DNA of 64,000 nt, from positions 53,106,902 through 53,170,901 of the forward strand of contig JAOANR010000003.1 in assembly GCA_030278955.1 (NCBI GenBank). Reading direction: 5' to 3'. Shown here piece after piece: positions 1 through 11,460 of this stretch (its first letter is position 1; every line of letters begins with the position of its first letter). This stretch comes from Hygrophila difformis (lineage: Eukaryota; Streptophyta; Magnoliopsida; Lamiales; Acanthaceae). The notes below the pieces were generated by a model. That model was not told the DNA's origin and made no database searches. It worked only from the letters and a program-made list of their open reading frames with translations. Made by a program: the position numbers and the translations under genes.

Positions 1-2
1 TC

Positions 3-726
3 CAAAATGAGTATGATCTGTCATTTGGGTATGTCGTTGAGGTTCAACCAGATGCATTATTTTATCGTGTTTGCAAGAGAGAAGATGCAGATTCAAAGAT
101 GATTGGTGATCATGTCAATGTTAACATTGATGATGGTACAATTGGATGCACTTGCAATATGTTTGAGAATATGGGGATTTTATGTTGTCATGCTTTGAGG
201 GTGATGGATGTTCTGTCAGGAAGTGGAGCAAAAGTGTTTCATATTATTCCAGATAAATATATTTTGCAGCGGTGGTCAAGGAATGCAAAATGTGATCTCA
301 GTTATGTTGATGTTGGTGTTGGAAAAGAAACAAATGTGGTCAATGCAGCATCTAGATACCGGAAATTGTGCGGCTTGTTTTTTAAGTCAGCAATTGTGTT
401 GTCACGAAATGAGGATGCTTGTGAATCGTTTATGTATGATTTTGAGACATTGATGAAAACAAAGTATGACAATTTTGATATTAACAAAGAGTCGGGTAAT
501 TTCTAATCAAAGACATATTTATGTTTTTGCTTTTTTGAAATTAGTGTTTCTCAATGTTTTTGTTTTTTTTGCAGAGATTGGAAGTACATCAGATTACTCA
601 AATTTGCATTTAAGGGAAAGAGAAACGTGTAAAGGGCGGAAGAAATCGAACAAGAGAATGGTCTCTATTTCTGAAGCTGTTCGGAAAAAGAAAGAGTTAG
701 AACATCGTAAACGGATGCAGAAATGA
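3..726 (+). CDS. FAR1/FHY3-like MULE-derived transposase, 3' part
   Basis: Two exons, open from the window edge: 3-495 and 575-726. The 79-bp GT-AG intron splices in phase (one base of a Glu codon before it, two after). The visible protein is the C-terminal part of a FAR1-related transposase. It contains a SWIM zinc finger (C-x-C then C-x-H in CTCNMFENMGILCCHAL), followed by the DKYILQRWSRNAK motif typical of FAR1/FHY3 proteins, then a basic, Lys/Arg-rich tail ending in KRMQK. The catalytic DDE region lies outside the window, so whether the protein is a transposase or a domesticated transcription factor cannot be told from this part. The flanking motif repeats favour a transposon gene. No stop or frameshift is seen in the visible part. 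Confidence 0.8.
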
Positions 727-779
727 AGATTTTTTATTTTTTAGAAATGACATGATGTGTATTGATCATTAATATTGTA

Positions 780-1090
780 TTGATCGACTTAGTTCAGTGC
801 TAACTAATGCAATTCAGCGATGATACTTATATTGCGAAAGCGATGATCATTATGCAATTCAGCGATGGAAGTTAGTTTTAATAAAAAAAAATAACCGTGT
901 AGTATTTAATAAAATTTTACAATGTTTCAGAAATCGCGTAACTAATGCAATTCAGCGAGATATACATATATAAGAAAGCGATGGTCATAATGCAATTCAG
1001 CGATAGAGATTTGTTAATAAAAAATAACCGTCTAGTAACGCGATTAATAAAAAGTTTACAATGTTTCAGAATTCGCGTAACCGTTGAAAC
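780..1090. repeat. Subterminal-type motif repeats (CAATTCAGCGATG)
   Basis: Downstream of the FAR1-like gene, short copies of AATTCAGCGATG and GAAAGCGATG alternate with two related stretches reading AATAACCGTGTAGT and AATAACCGTCTAGTAACGCG. The second type recurs at 6065-6150, and the AGCGATG core recurs at 8.2-8.8, 10.1-11.3, 12.7-13.65 and 63.5-64.0 kb. Dispersed short motifs of this kind are usual in the non-coding ends of large DNA transposons. Confidence 0.6.
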
Positions 1091-1129
1091 TTTAGAACTT
1101 TAGTTCATTAACACGAGTGTATTTTTATA

Positions 1130-3780
1130 AAATATATCAGGTTCTAATTTATAAAAAAAAGAAAAGAGTTATGATTCGTGGGGAAGGGGTTTAAGGATAT
1201 ATTTCACTTTTTATTACTCATGTGGGGTATTCTGAATTCAAACGGCGATGCATCCTTTCCAGCATGAGACTTTTGACAACTTTCACGGTGCAGCCGGGAT
1301 AGATAATTCAATCTTGACCTTCAGCCTGTCACACTGAAGATCCCCAGCATTTAGCATCATGAAACTTGTCATAGTTTCATGTCATAAAGATCCTTGCCAT
1401 GAAACACACTCCCACTGTATGAGTATTTTCTGAAAAATCATAATCCTGGTTTTCAATTTTATTTAGTGAAACCAATTTATGAAGATGGAGTTGGGATTAG
1501 GGATATATTATAGGTTGCCACGTTTTTATTGCTCGTGTTAAGAAACTGTGCTCCCGAAAGCGCACGGTGTCTAAAGTTGCAGTAATTTATAGTAAGACCG
1601 GATTGTTCACTGGAGGATGTGCGATAGAAGCAGGGCCCACGTCGTTTACTAAGATTTTCCACTCGGTTACTCGATTCAAGTTTTGCAATGGTTTCTAACA
1701 ACTACTTGACAATAATTTAAAATAGATTATGAAAGCAATTAAATTATTCTACAAAGCATGATAAATTAGTCTAGAAAGCGATTAAATCTATTCTAAGAAA
1801 GCGATAAATATTATGCTAGGAAAGCGAGTAAAATTATTCTACGAAAGTGAATTAAAATGTGACAGAAGGGACATGGAGAAAGTAATAAAGATTGGACAAG
1901 ATTCAGATGAAACACAATTAAACTTCCATTTAATTACACAGATCTTTGTTTGGGATAATCCATCAATTAGCTAACTCTCATGCTCTCCATACCATGTTCC
2001 CTTTAGCAGACAGGTACTTATGGTAAGAGTTTACATGCTCTTAAGACCTCAACTTCTAAGATACCACAGATTAATAACCTCCCTTGCAATGCCTTGCAAG
2101 AGAATGTTAGTCATATGTGGTGGACAAGCAACACCTAACATATCATTAGTTGATATGCCAAGTACTCCTATCGTCCCCCTTGTCACACCCAAAGTCCAAA
2201 TCTAACCCCAAACTAATCCATAACTCTTAAACCTTACAACCGGCAGATGCATCTCTGCTTCCGAGTGACCTCTATGAAAGCATTTTAAAGAAAGCGGTAA
2301 AGAAAGCAGTAAAGAAAGCATTTAAAAACCTATCGCTCGGAAGTCTTAAAAGATCGTCACAATCCGTTAGTATAAAAGAGCCCCTGGTCTTGGTGACCAG
2401 ATGCAGATTTAGAACTTCCCAAATATTAGTAAGCCACAGGGCTTATAACATTCGGTTAGTTATGAGATACAAACATGAGTGGACAGACCTATGAAGATCT
2501 ATTCCGAATGTACTCACTCAAGACTCAATTTTAGGCTTTGGTGGGAGAAGATAGTAGTTGAAAGAATACTCAACCCTACCATAGAAATTAACCAAGGCCT
2601 ATATGTTGTTCCTCTAGTATTAATTATCACATTTTATCCGAATCCAAGTGGAAACGGATTCGATGCAACACTTAATACAAGATTTCCAACACACAGTAGT
2701 TTTGAGAAACAAATAGATGTTTGAAAATCATTCCCTAAACAGGTACTAAACTCTCAATTAAAACACAGATCCTCTCATTCTAGATGAGACCTAATCGCTG
2801 ACTCTGCTTCTAAGTTCTCAAAATCAACCCCCAGTAGAAGATTAATTAGTCATAACTGTCGAATTTATCCCTTACTCAGATCCGGATTTTATAAAGTGAT
2901 TTTTGTGGAAATTTATTATGCAACATCTGATTTAATTCAAGACTTCTATGTCCAAGGAGAAGGATCTCCAAAATATAATAGACCACAATATTTACATAAT
3001 AATATCATGCATACATGTATATGAGAAGTAAAATAAAGTACCCCAAAATATATGGCGGGGTTAGACAGAATTTGGTACACAAAGATGAATTAGCCTGAGG
3101 TAAGAAGAATTTGGCTAAAAAGAGTGCCAGAAATAATTGGGGTCATCCGGATTGCAAACATCTGCTATCCGGGTCCCAAGTATTCCAGATGGAATGATCT
3201 GTAGACAAGTGAATGCCTTAAGTGACAGTTGCCGCCGTCACCTTCGACTTCACTATCTGTGAATTTGGATGAAAACCCACATGTTCTATTACTGTAATAA
3301 TTATTAGATAACATTGGCATATATTATCTATCATTACTACAATTCTAGATTCAGGTTTGAAATTAAGATAAAGAGAAGAAAACTGTATCCGGATAGGAGT
3401 CAGCTGAGCAGCTATTATGATCCCGGATGGACGAACCGCCAAGGCTTCCACCGACCTCTACCCGAACCATGCAAAATAACAACTAGTAATTGATACTCAG
3501 AATACGAGCTAATTATCCGTGTGGGAATATCCGCCAACATTAGTCTGATGTATTTCTTACTAGTTGTTCATGCACACAATGAAAGGGAAAATAAACAAAA
3601 TCAAGAAAATGTTTTTGGTATTGTGTGAGTGTTAATCACACAATAATTAAGACACTAATGGGTTGAGATGTGTAATGGATAAAATTTGATGTCGTGGGCC
3701 TAGGCCCAATACACCCATGCAACTTACACAACTCTTGAAATAAAATATTTTTGGAGTTTTAAAATAGAAGGAAGAAAGCA
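1130..3780. other. Unclassified repeat-like DNA without genes
   Basis: No convincing gene. At 1735-1865 there is a short tandem array of about 30 bp per unit built on GAAAGCGATTAAAT; similar GAAAGC(A/G)RTAAA pieces reappear at 2280-2330, 4655-4690, 4860 and 4940. This suggests that about 1.2-5.8 kb is one repeat family, perhaps a non-autonomous LTR-type element inserted between the FAR1-like and Ulp1-like parts. No LTR pair, primer-binding site or polyprotein remnant was found. Confidence 0.35.
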
Positions 3781-4380
3781 ATTCGGTCTATTGGGCAAAA
3801 TGAAAAAGAGACCGAATTGAGGATGCATGAGGTATGAAGTAACACCATACCCAATTAATCCTTGTAAAGTCATGAAGCATCCTCTAATTCGAATTGTCAA
3901 GCAATTCGGTCTAAACCGAATTGGACAATTCGAATTGATGAAGTCATTCCTTCACTCAAATTTGGCTAAGGCATTTACCCCAAAAATGAAGGTGATTCGA
4001 ATTGCCAATTGAATTCGGTCTAGACCGAACTTGGACAGTTCGAATTGGTGGAACAGAGAAAATAAACTAAGGCATGAGGGGATGGAATGCATACAATGTA
4101 GTCTCCTAAGTCAATTCGGTCTATATGGGCAATTCGGTCTATAGACCTAATTGCATAGGCCGAATTGCATGGAGATCACATGAAGACAACTCTTTTTGCT
4201 ATGCAATTCGATCTCATGGGCAATTCGGTCTATAGACCTAATTGCATAGACCGAATTGCCTAAATCGAATTGCATATAAATTTTTCAAGTGAAGCAATTA
4301 ACAATTATTTTTGCCATGCAATTCCATTTTCATGAGTAATTCGGCCCAGACCGAACTACCTCAGATCGAATTGCATGTCT
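3780..4380. repeat. Palindromic hairpin-module array, block 1
   Basis: Repeated AATTCGGTC and its complement GACCGAATT occur in ordered groups of four: an outer arm GCAATTCGGTCTAT, an inner palindrome such as CAATTCGGTCTATAGACC, and the complementary outer arm ATAGACCGAATTGC. About six variants lie at 3781, 3905, 4005, 4112, 4202 and 4318. Each could fold into a double hairpin of roughly 55-60 nt. Confidence 0.8.
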
Positions 4381-4389
4381 TTCTCTCAT

Positions 4390-5290
4390 AAGTGTGGGTT
4401 TGGTTTACATTGTGTGGTTTATGATGGATAAGATTTACCTAATCCTTCATTTCACATCAATGTCACTTCACAGCCACACTAATGAGTATTTTAAGGAGAA
4501 TAGACCTAGGTTATGTGGCTAACAGGCATTGGCTTGAACCAAACCTCAAAACTACAAACAAGCAATCAAGATTAAAGATTCAAGCATAAACTGAACAAAC
4601 TAAGAACACATGCTCAAAAACAAGAACACCTACATAATCTAAGGCAACATTAAGCTAAAGAAAGCGAGTAAAACAGCAACTAAAAAGCAAGAAAAATTAA
4701 TTCTAGCAAGCCTAAGATTATCTAAAATCTAAGAACACTTATTTGAGTCTCTAAGGTGTAAGGTCAAGCCACAAACCACTTAGCACACATTTATTGAGAA
4801 TGCAAGTCAACTAGGGCATAATAAATATAACCTAGTTGAAACAAACAAACATTCTACCATTATTGCTAAGGAAAGCATTAAATAGATGCCAAACACTTGA
4901 AATGAAAACCCATTTCTGGATTCTTTCTTGTATTGACATCGGAAAGCAGTAAATAACCCTAAAACCATTCATTAGCTTGAAGGTAGGGTTCATTCTAACT
5001 ACAAAGCAATTAAGGTTTATGGAAATTGCTACACTAAGGGTGGTCACCAGCTTCTATGAGGCAAAAACTAAGCTCAAAAGCAATGAAACTACACTACAAG
5101 CATGAGAAATAAACTAACTAAACTACACTACCTACCTAACCCTTAAGGGGTGAAGAACCTTCTGCTCCTTTTTGTCTCCCAGCAACTGTCCAAGAGTTTC
5201 TGTGTGTCCAAGGATATTTCTTGTGTTGAGGAAGGTCAGCTTTTATACTTGTTTTCGAAACCCTAGGCCCATCATGCATTTCTCACGTGC
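4390..5290. other. Spacer between the hairpin arrays
   Basis: About 900 bp with no gene. It is A-rich and contains GAAAGCG-type pieces like those at 1.7-2.3 kb. It separates the two blocks of palindromic modules and is probably part of the same repeat. Confidence 0.4.
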
Positions 5291-5299
5291 TCAGCTGTA

Positions 5300-5745
5300 C
5301 TTTTGAATGTGATTCGGTCTCCTCATGCAATTCGGTTTAGATCGAATTGATGCAATTCGAATTGCATGAGGTCTTCCTTCTTGCTCTTGAGCTGGAATGT
5401 GGTAGTCATCCATCAATTCGGTCTATGGGTAGACCGAATTGACCTTGTCGAATTGGAGATGGTTCCTGCTTGGCTTCTTTGCTTTAAGGCAATTCGGTCT
5501 ATGCAGTCAATTCGGCCTAGACCGAATTGCATAGATCGAACCTCTTGTTTCTGCTCTCTCCAAGTCTTCTTTCTTCATGGTGCAATTCGGTTTATGGGTC
5601 AATTCGGTTTAGACCGAATTGCATAGACCGAATTGGTTGCTCTTCTCTTCCTCAACACCTCTTTTTCTTCTTTCTTTCAGCAATTCGGTCTAATGAGCAA
5701 TTCGATTTAGGTCGAATTGCCTATAGACCGAATTGGTCTTCAACA
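5300..5745. repeat. Palindromic hairpin-module array, block 2
   Basis: Five further modules of the 3.78-4.38 kb type start near 5312, 5412, 5489, 5581 and 5680, about 75-100 bp apart. The clearest unit runs GCAATTCGGTTTATGG, then CAATTCGGTTTAGACCGAAT, then GCATAGACCGAATTGG. The sequence between modules is not conserved while the arms are. Confidence 0.8.
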
Positions 5746-6059
5746 CTTAACCAAAATTTCAGATTGTGGGATTTTCATTCTTTTACCCATCTTTTTGATT
5801 TTTGTGAGCTATCTTATTCTTTTGCCCATCTTTTCATTCCTTTTTCTTTTCTTTTTCTCTTTTTTCATGTTTTTGGATTTTTCTAACACAAATGCAATTA
5901 AAATTGCATGTTTTGTGTCTTTCATTACCAGCTTAATATTTTTACAAATTTGCATCAATCTGTCGAAATCAACTGCTTTCCTTTTGAAATAAGATGGGAT
6001 TTCGATCAAAATGTCCGTCTCAGACACGGAAATGGATTGGAAGTAATGGACAATTTTGG

Positions 6060-6165
6060 CCATTATCAACCGTCTAGTAACGCTATTAATAAAAATTCAC
6101 CGTCTAGTAATTAATAAAAAATAACTGTCGAGATTTCACCGTGTAGTATTTAACATCAATTTAAC
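6060..6165. repeat. ACCGTCTAGTAA repeats upstream of the Ulp1-like gene
   Basis: Three to four copies of ACCGTSTAGTA lie here, followed by TAATAAAAA. The same words follow the FAR1-like gene at 890-1090. The match suggests that the FAR1-like region and the Ulp1-like region belong to one element, or to two related ones. Confidence 0.55.
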
Positions 6166-6307
6166 CGCCAAATTTAATTTATCACTGTCGATACTTTCTC
6201 TAGGGCTTTTTCAACGATTTAGCGATTGAGCATCTACGGCGAACGGCGATTGTTTTTCCGATCAGTGAAATGGTGAACGGTGATACTTTTCTTTTTTCTT
6301 CTGAAGA

Positions 6308-9300
6308 ATGGCTGAAAAAGTGCATACTCAGGTCTGTTGCGTTCCATCTAGCATTTGTCTTTTAAATAAAATCCTGAACGAGAGTGACGGAGATGGGAAG
6401 AAAGAGTTTATTCACGAAACTTGCTTTAGTTGTCTGCTTATGTTCAATATGTGCATGCTCAAGGTTGATCATGTTATTACTTTGATTAATCAGTGGAGCA
6501 TTCAGGAGGAATGTTTTATTATTGATAAAAACCGTCGATGGAGGTTTTCAGATGAAGACATTCATAAAGTATATGGTTTGCCATGGGGAGTCGATAAGTT
6601 TATAATAGATTTGAAGAATAATGAGATTGGGTATGATTTTGCTGATCAATTTTGTGACAAGTATTCTCTTATTAAGAATAAGAAGGAGCCTAATCGAATA
6701 CCTGTTAAGGATCTTAGAGCTATTTAGAGAATACGGATAATACTGAAATTCCATTGGACGACTACTGGAGGATGTATGTATTGTTTGCTCTGCAGAAAGT
6801 CTTTACTCCTAACTCAGGGAGGGTTGTAAACAAAAGGTATCTTCAGTTTCTTAGATCTCCGGAAGAAGCTTTAAGGTACAATTGGTGTCTTCATATTAGA
6901 AAATTTTTGATCAAATCTCTGAATGAGTATAAGGCAAAATTGGATAAGGGAACCAGTGCTCAAGCACGCCCCTGTGGAGACCTGTTTTGCTTAATAGTAA
7001 TTTTAATTTTGTGTTTGTTATGCAATGTATATTTGTTATGTGATTTATATTGTTGATTATGGTCATTGTTTGTTGATTATATATCTTGTTTGTTTTTGTT
7101 TTTTCAGCACATGTTTTTTGATTTCTATGAGCGTGAAGAGCTTCATTTGGTTGGATTTACATGTAAAAATGATCGATACTTGGAGATGGTTGATATTTGG
7201 AAGGTTTTCCCTAATGTAAAGTATCCAGATATTGACTTTAAGAAGAAATCGAAGGCTGTGAAAAGGAATGTGGAAGATGACGATCGAATAATACTTTTGT
7301 TTCTGATCTAAAGAAGAAAAGGAGGGGTGGAAAAGAAGTGGAAGTTGAGCGTGTGAATTCTAGTGCAAATGAACCAACTGCCAATCTTTCTAGGAGTGTG
7401 GATGGAGGAGGAGATGAGCAGTTAGGAGAAAATGAGGATTTGAATGCTAGTGGAAATGAACAAGCTGCCAATCTTACTAGCTTACACTCTATGTATTCAC
7501 CCGTGCATGAAGCTAATGCAAATGAGACAACTGATTCTGAACCAGTTGTCCATCTTTCTGATCACACAATGGACTCTATTGTGAACATTGCTTGCCAATA
7601 TAGGGATGCTGATGCTTCAGACAATGTTGATCCTCTCATAGAAGCATCCATAGATGATGTTGAAGCTTTGGTGATCCTCTTCAAGCTTCCCCACCCCCCT
7701 TGTGATCAAGATGCAGGTGAACAGTTGATTAATGTGGGTCGACGTCGTGAAGGAGAACAGTCAAATAATCTTGATATAACTGCAAGTGAAGGAGAACTCT
7801 TGATGGGTATATTAGCAGGAGCTGGAAATGTTGTGATGAGTCAAGGGGGTCCGGAGGTGACAAGTTTGCGGGAAGGAGGTGATGTAGATGCTGGGAATGT
7901 ACAAGACAAAACTGAAGAGAGAGTTGCCCCGGAGACTGAAAATTTACCTGAAAATGTACCGAAGGTAGTTTTATAAATTTTTTACTTCATAATATTTTTT
8001 GAAGGTAGTTTCTGACATTCTTGTTTCTTTTTTGCTTTTTCTGTGTTGTTTATTTTTATTGCAGAGATCTTTATTTCGATTCCGAATCCATTTCAGTTTC
8101 GATTCTTTGAATGTATGTACAGTAACAAAATGTTTGCTATAGGGATTACAGTAACAAAATGTTTTTGATATGTTTTCTTGTGTGATTTTTAGTTAGCACA
8201 TGATGGGGCTAAGAAAGATGTAGCACATGATGGGGCTGAGAATCCAGAGGTATTTTAATAGTTTCCAGCGATTGTTCTTTTGTATTTCAGCGATGATTTG
8301 TGGCACATTTCAGCGACGATATGATGCACTTTTCAGCGATGATATGATGATTGGTTTGCATTAACTGTTTTAATAGTTTTTAGCTATATCACTTGTGACG
8401 TATATAGAGGTATTTTTTCTAACTTACTATAGTATGTTTGATATATTTTCTTGTGTAATTTTAGTTAGCACATGATGGCGCTGAGAAAGATGTATCGAAT
8501 GTATTGGAGAATCCAGAGGTATTTTAATAGTTTTCAGCGATGGTTTGTTATGTTTTAAAGCGATGGTCTGTAGTTTTTTTTCTAACTTACTCTAGTATGC
8601 GTGTAGATGCCTGCAAAAGTTGTGCCAACCTTTTCTTTGGGCATATCTGAGAATGAGAATGTTGTATCAGATGAGAATCCAGAGGTATGTTAATAGTTTT
8701 CAGCGATGGTTTTTATGTTTTTCAGCGATGGTTTTGATGTTTTTCAGCGATGATACAATGCATATTTCAGCGATGATTGATATATTATACTGTGTGAGAA
8801 ATATTAATAGTTTTCAGCTATATCATCTGTAATTTTCAGGAACAAGCTAAGACAGTTGATAGAGCTAAGACAATCGAGAAATTGAAGGAGAAGTATATGC
8901 CTCGTAGAGTGATGATGATTGATCTCCAGCCTATAGAAAAATGCAATAAGTTTACATTCATGGACATGACTTATACCCGATTTAAAGACTATCCAGAATT
9001 TGAGGCGTCATATAAATGTACTCCAGAAGAGTTGAATGTGGCTGTTTGGGCTATCATTACAAATATTCTAGGAAAGGTTGAAGCGAAAAATATGATTGTT
9101 TATAATGATAAAGAAATGAACTTGTCCAAGCTTGACATTGAAACACTGAGGGTTGATAGTGATATTGCGGATGTTGTTATAAACTGTTATGCGAAAGTGA
9201 TCAACCATCGTGAATTCGAAAGAGCCAACGGGAAACCAATGATGAAATATTGTTTTTCATCATTATTTGCTGTGAGTCTGATATATACATACATATATAT

Positions 9301-10076
9301 ATATATTTAACTTCTTTTTTGATGCATGAAATGTTGTATCTTTTGAAACAGACATTTGCAGAGGCAGAGGTGGATGCAGATTTACCATTAAAAGATGGTG
9401 CAGAAATTGTTGATACATTTGTGAAAGAATTCAAGTTTTTCCCTGAAGAAATGATTGATGTGGTGTTGAATGCAGAGAATGTAAGATATATTTTTGTTTT
9501 GAAATTTTGTTTATATAGGTGATCATTATTAGATTCTAATTATATGTTTACTCAATGTTCCAGTTCTTCTTCCCATATTGTCGTCAAAACCATTGGGTTG
9601 CTTTTTCTGTTGATATGAGAAAGAGAAGAATTTTTTACTTCAACAACAAGAATGCTGAATGCGGGTGGACAGCTAATTATAACGTTTTGAATAGGATATG
9701 ATATAACTTCAGGATGCTGGGAAATACACTGATGAATTCTGAAAAATGGTTTGCATCATATTGTATGCTTTTCTCGCCGTTGGCAGAGCAGAAAGATGAG
9801 CACAGCTGTGGTGTTTTTGTCATGTCATATATGGATTATTGGGAAGGATTAATTATGGATGACATGTTGGCAGAAATGAAGAACAAAAGGTACAATCTGG
9901 CAAAAAGAGCCAAGGTCTGCGCTCAAATATTGATGTCCGGTGTCAATCAAAAGAAAGATTTTGTGCTTGGAGAAGTGAGTAGAGAGATGCAGTTGGTTGC
10001 CCAGCATAGTCAGTCATTTGAGGTAAAGAAACCAACACCACCTAAGTCAAAAAAGGGTCGGAAAAAGAAACAATGA
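6308..10076 (+). pseudogene. Ulp1-like (C48) cysteine protease gene of a transposon, decayed
   Basis: Exons in order: 6308-6996 with a one-base frameshift near 6722; 7108-7964 with a second near 7290; 8193-8249; 8465-8518; 8607-8684; 8840-9271; 9352-9480; 9564-10076. All junctions are GT-AG and phase-consistent. The N-terminal part (LINQW, FSDEDIHKVYGLPWG) resembles the domain that precedes Ulp1 in plant transposon proteins. The middle is acidic. The C-terminal part has the protease signature: His in QNHWVAF, Gln in EQKDEHSCG and the catalytic Cys in SCGVFV. The usual catalytic Asp position reads FYFNNK, that is Asn, and an in-frame TGA lies at 9699-9701 between His and Cys. In plants this family is carried by MULE and CACTA elements. 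Two frameshifts, a stop and the Asn make a working protease unlikely. Confidence 0.75.
8193..8684 (+). repeat. Amplified small exons ending in ENPE
   Basis: Three consecutive phase-0 exons of 57, 54 and 78 bp lie at 8193-8249, 8465-8518 and 8607-8684. Each ends in the same GAGAATCCAGAG followed by a GTATKTTAATAGTTTTCAGC donor side. The first two also start alike (TTAGCACATGATGG). The introns carry the TTCAGCGATG motif. The pattern indicates local duplication of an exon-intron unit. Confidence 0.65.
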
Positions 10077-10109
10077 TGAATGAAGTGTTTTTTGATGAAT
10101 GAATGAACT

Positions 10110-10275
10110 GTTTTTTTGATCGCTGAAATGTACAATTTGTGATCGCTGAAATGTACAGATTTTGATCGCTGAAATGTACACCTTTTCATCGCTTAAATGT
10201 ACATTGTTTCATCGCTTAAATGTCTATTGTTTAATCGCTTATATATATTGCACTTTTTTTGATTGCTTAAATGTA
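10110..10275. repeat. Tandem ATCGCTGAAATGTACA repeats
   Basis: Six to seven units of about 21-24 bp, reading ATCGCTGAAATGTACA or ATCGCTTAAATGTACA with short variable spacers, directly follow the Ulp1-like gene. The spacers are short and related, so this is a minisatellite. Confidence 0.8.
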
Positions 10276-10843
10276 CATCTCTCTATTCTTACATGGGCTT
10301 TGTAAATTATGGAGTATTATTCTCTATTTGGCTGATTTGAAGCGATTCGGTCAGGTTGGGATAGCTGAAAAAGGAACTGATGTGGATGTGGATATGGATG
10401 TGGATCCTGAATTTCCTGAGCACATCAGAAATCTAAGGGAAAAAGTGCTACATGAGATAAGGAATAAGAACTGGCCAGTGCTGAGAAAGAATGCAAGACA
10501 TTACAGATTGATGAACAAGGCTGAGGCAGAGGAGTATCTGAAATATGATCTGGCACAAGATATGTCTTATTTAAAGGAAGCCCTGGAAAGAGACATGGTG
10601 TCCGCCATGATGGAGCGTTACAGAACTTCTTATCTCGAACTCCTCATGGAATTGGATCAGAAGGCCCTGGAGCATTGTAACACAGGAAATAAAAACAAGA
10701 TCATGCATTATGACTACAAAGTCAGAAGTCTAATCTGCAAACGGATCAAAGGAGCATGGGAACTGAAGCTGGTGAGGATCACCCATCGAGAATTTGTGAG
10801 AGATTACTTGAGGATTGCACATAAACAGTTTGGCCAAAAGTAG
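10271..10843 (+). CDS. Unrecognised helical protein, transposon-associated
   Basis: An uninterrupted frame of 190 codons. The first 25 or so codons overlap the preceding repeat, so the real start may be further in, before AEKGTDVDVDMDVD. The body is charged and predicted mainly helical (HEIRNKNWPVLRKNARHYRL, AEAEEYLKYDL). It contains no zinc-finger or catalytic motif that I recognise. It lies 3' of the Ulp1-like gene in the same orientation and is flanked by the same TCGCTGAA motif repeats, so it may be an accessory or C-terminal exon of the same element. Function unknown. Confidence 0.45.
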   Translation: MYISLFLHGLCKLWSIILYLADLKRFGQVGIAEKGTDVDVDMDVDPEFPEHIRNLREKVLHEIRNKNWPVLRKNARHYRLMNKAEAEEYLKYDLAQDMSYLKEALERDMVSAMMERYRTSYLELLMELDQKALEHCNTGNKNKIMHYDYKVRSLICKRIKGAWELKLVRITHREFVRDYLRIAHKQFGQK

Positions 10844-10849
10844 AACAAA

Positions 10850-11276
10850 AGTTCTGAGTTCTGTTTGTGATATGTTTTTCTTTTTCTGAGTTTTCTGAAA
10901 TTTCATATTTATACATTCATTTTAAGCGACAAATGTTTGTACATGTGATTATCGGCGAAGACAGAATCAATTTTTCAGCGATAATGATATAGCATTTTAA
11001 GCGATGGTTAGATATTGTTTTCAGCGATGGACATGAAGCATTTTAAGCGATGGTGATTGATCGTCGTTTTGATTTTATGTATGTTTCCGAGTTCTGAGTT
11101 CTGTTGTGATATGTTTCTCTTTTTCTGAGTTTTCTGAAATTTCATATTTATACATTCATTTAAGCGACAAAATGTTTGTACATGTGAATATAGCATTTTA
11201 AGCGATGGTCTATATTGTTTTCAGCGATAGACAGTAAGCATTTTAAGCGATGCGTATATGTTGTTTTCAGCGATGG
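10850..11276. repeat. Tandem duplication of a 3'-flanking block
   Basis: A block beginning GAGTTCTGTTTGTGATATG, running through TTTCTGAAATTTCATATTTA to AAGCGACAAATGTTTG and AGCGATGG motifs, occurs at about 10850-11085 and again at about 11090-11276. The second copy has small deletions. Confidence 0.7.
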
Positions 11277-11370
11277 AAGGAAATATATTTCATTTTTATG
11301 GAGTGGCCTAAATGAAATGGGCCTAAACAAAATTAAATGGGCCTCGGAAATTTTTTTAAACTGTGAGCCT

Positions 11371-11376
11371 TATAAA
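11371..11376 (+). promoter_or_regulatory. TATA box of the 11461 gene
   Basis: TATAAA lies 85 bp before the ATG, followed by a pyrimidine-rich leader containing AAACCCTAAT, a common plant 5' leader sequence. Position and context fit a core promoter. Confidence 0.5.
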
Positions 11377-11460
11377 TGGAATCACATTCATTTCTCGAAT
11401 CTTCATTTCTAAACCCTAATTTCTCAAAACCGTAATCGGAATCACCTTCATTTCTCAGAA

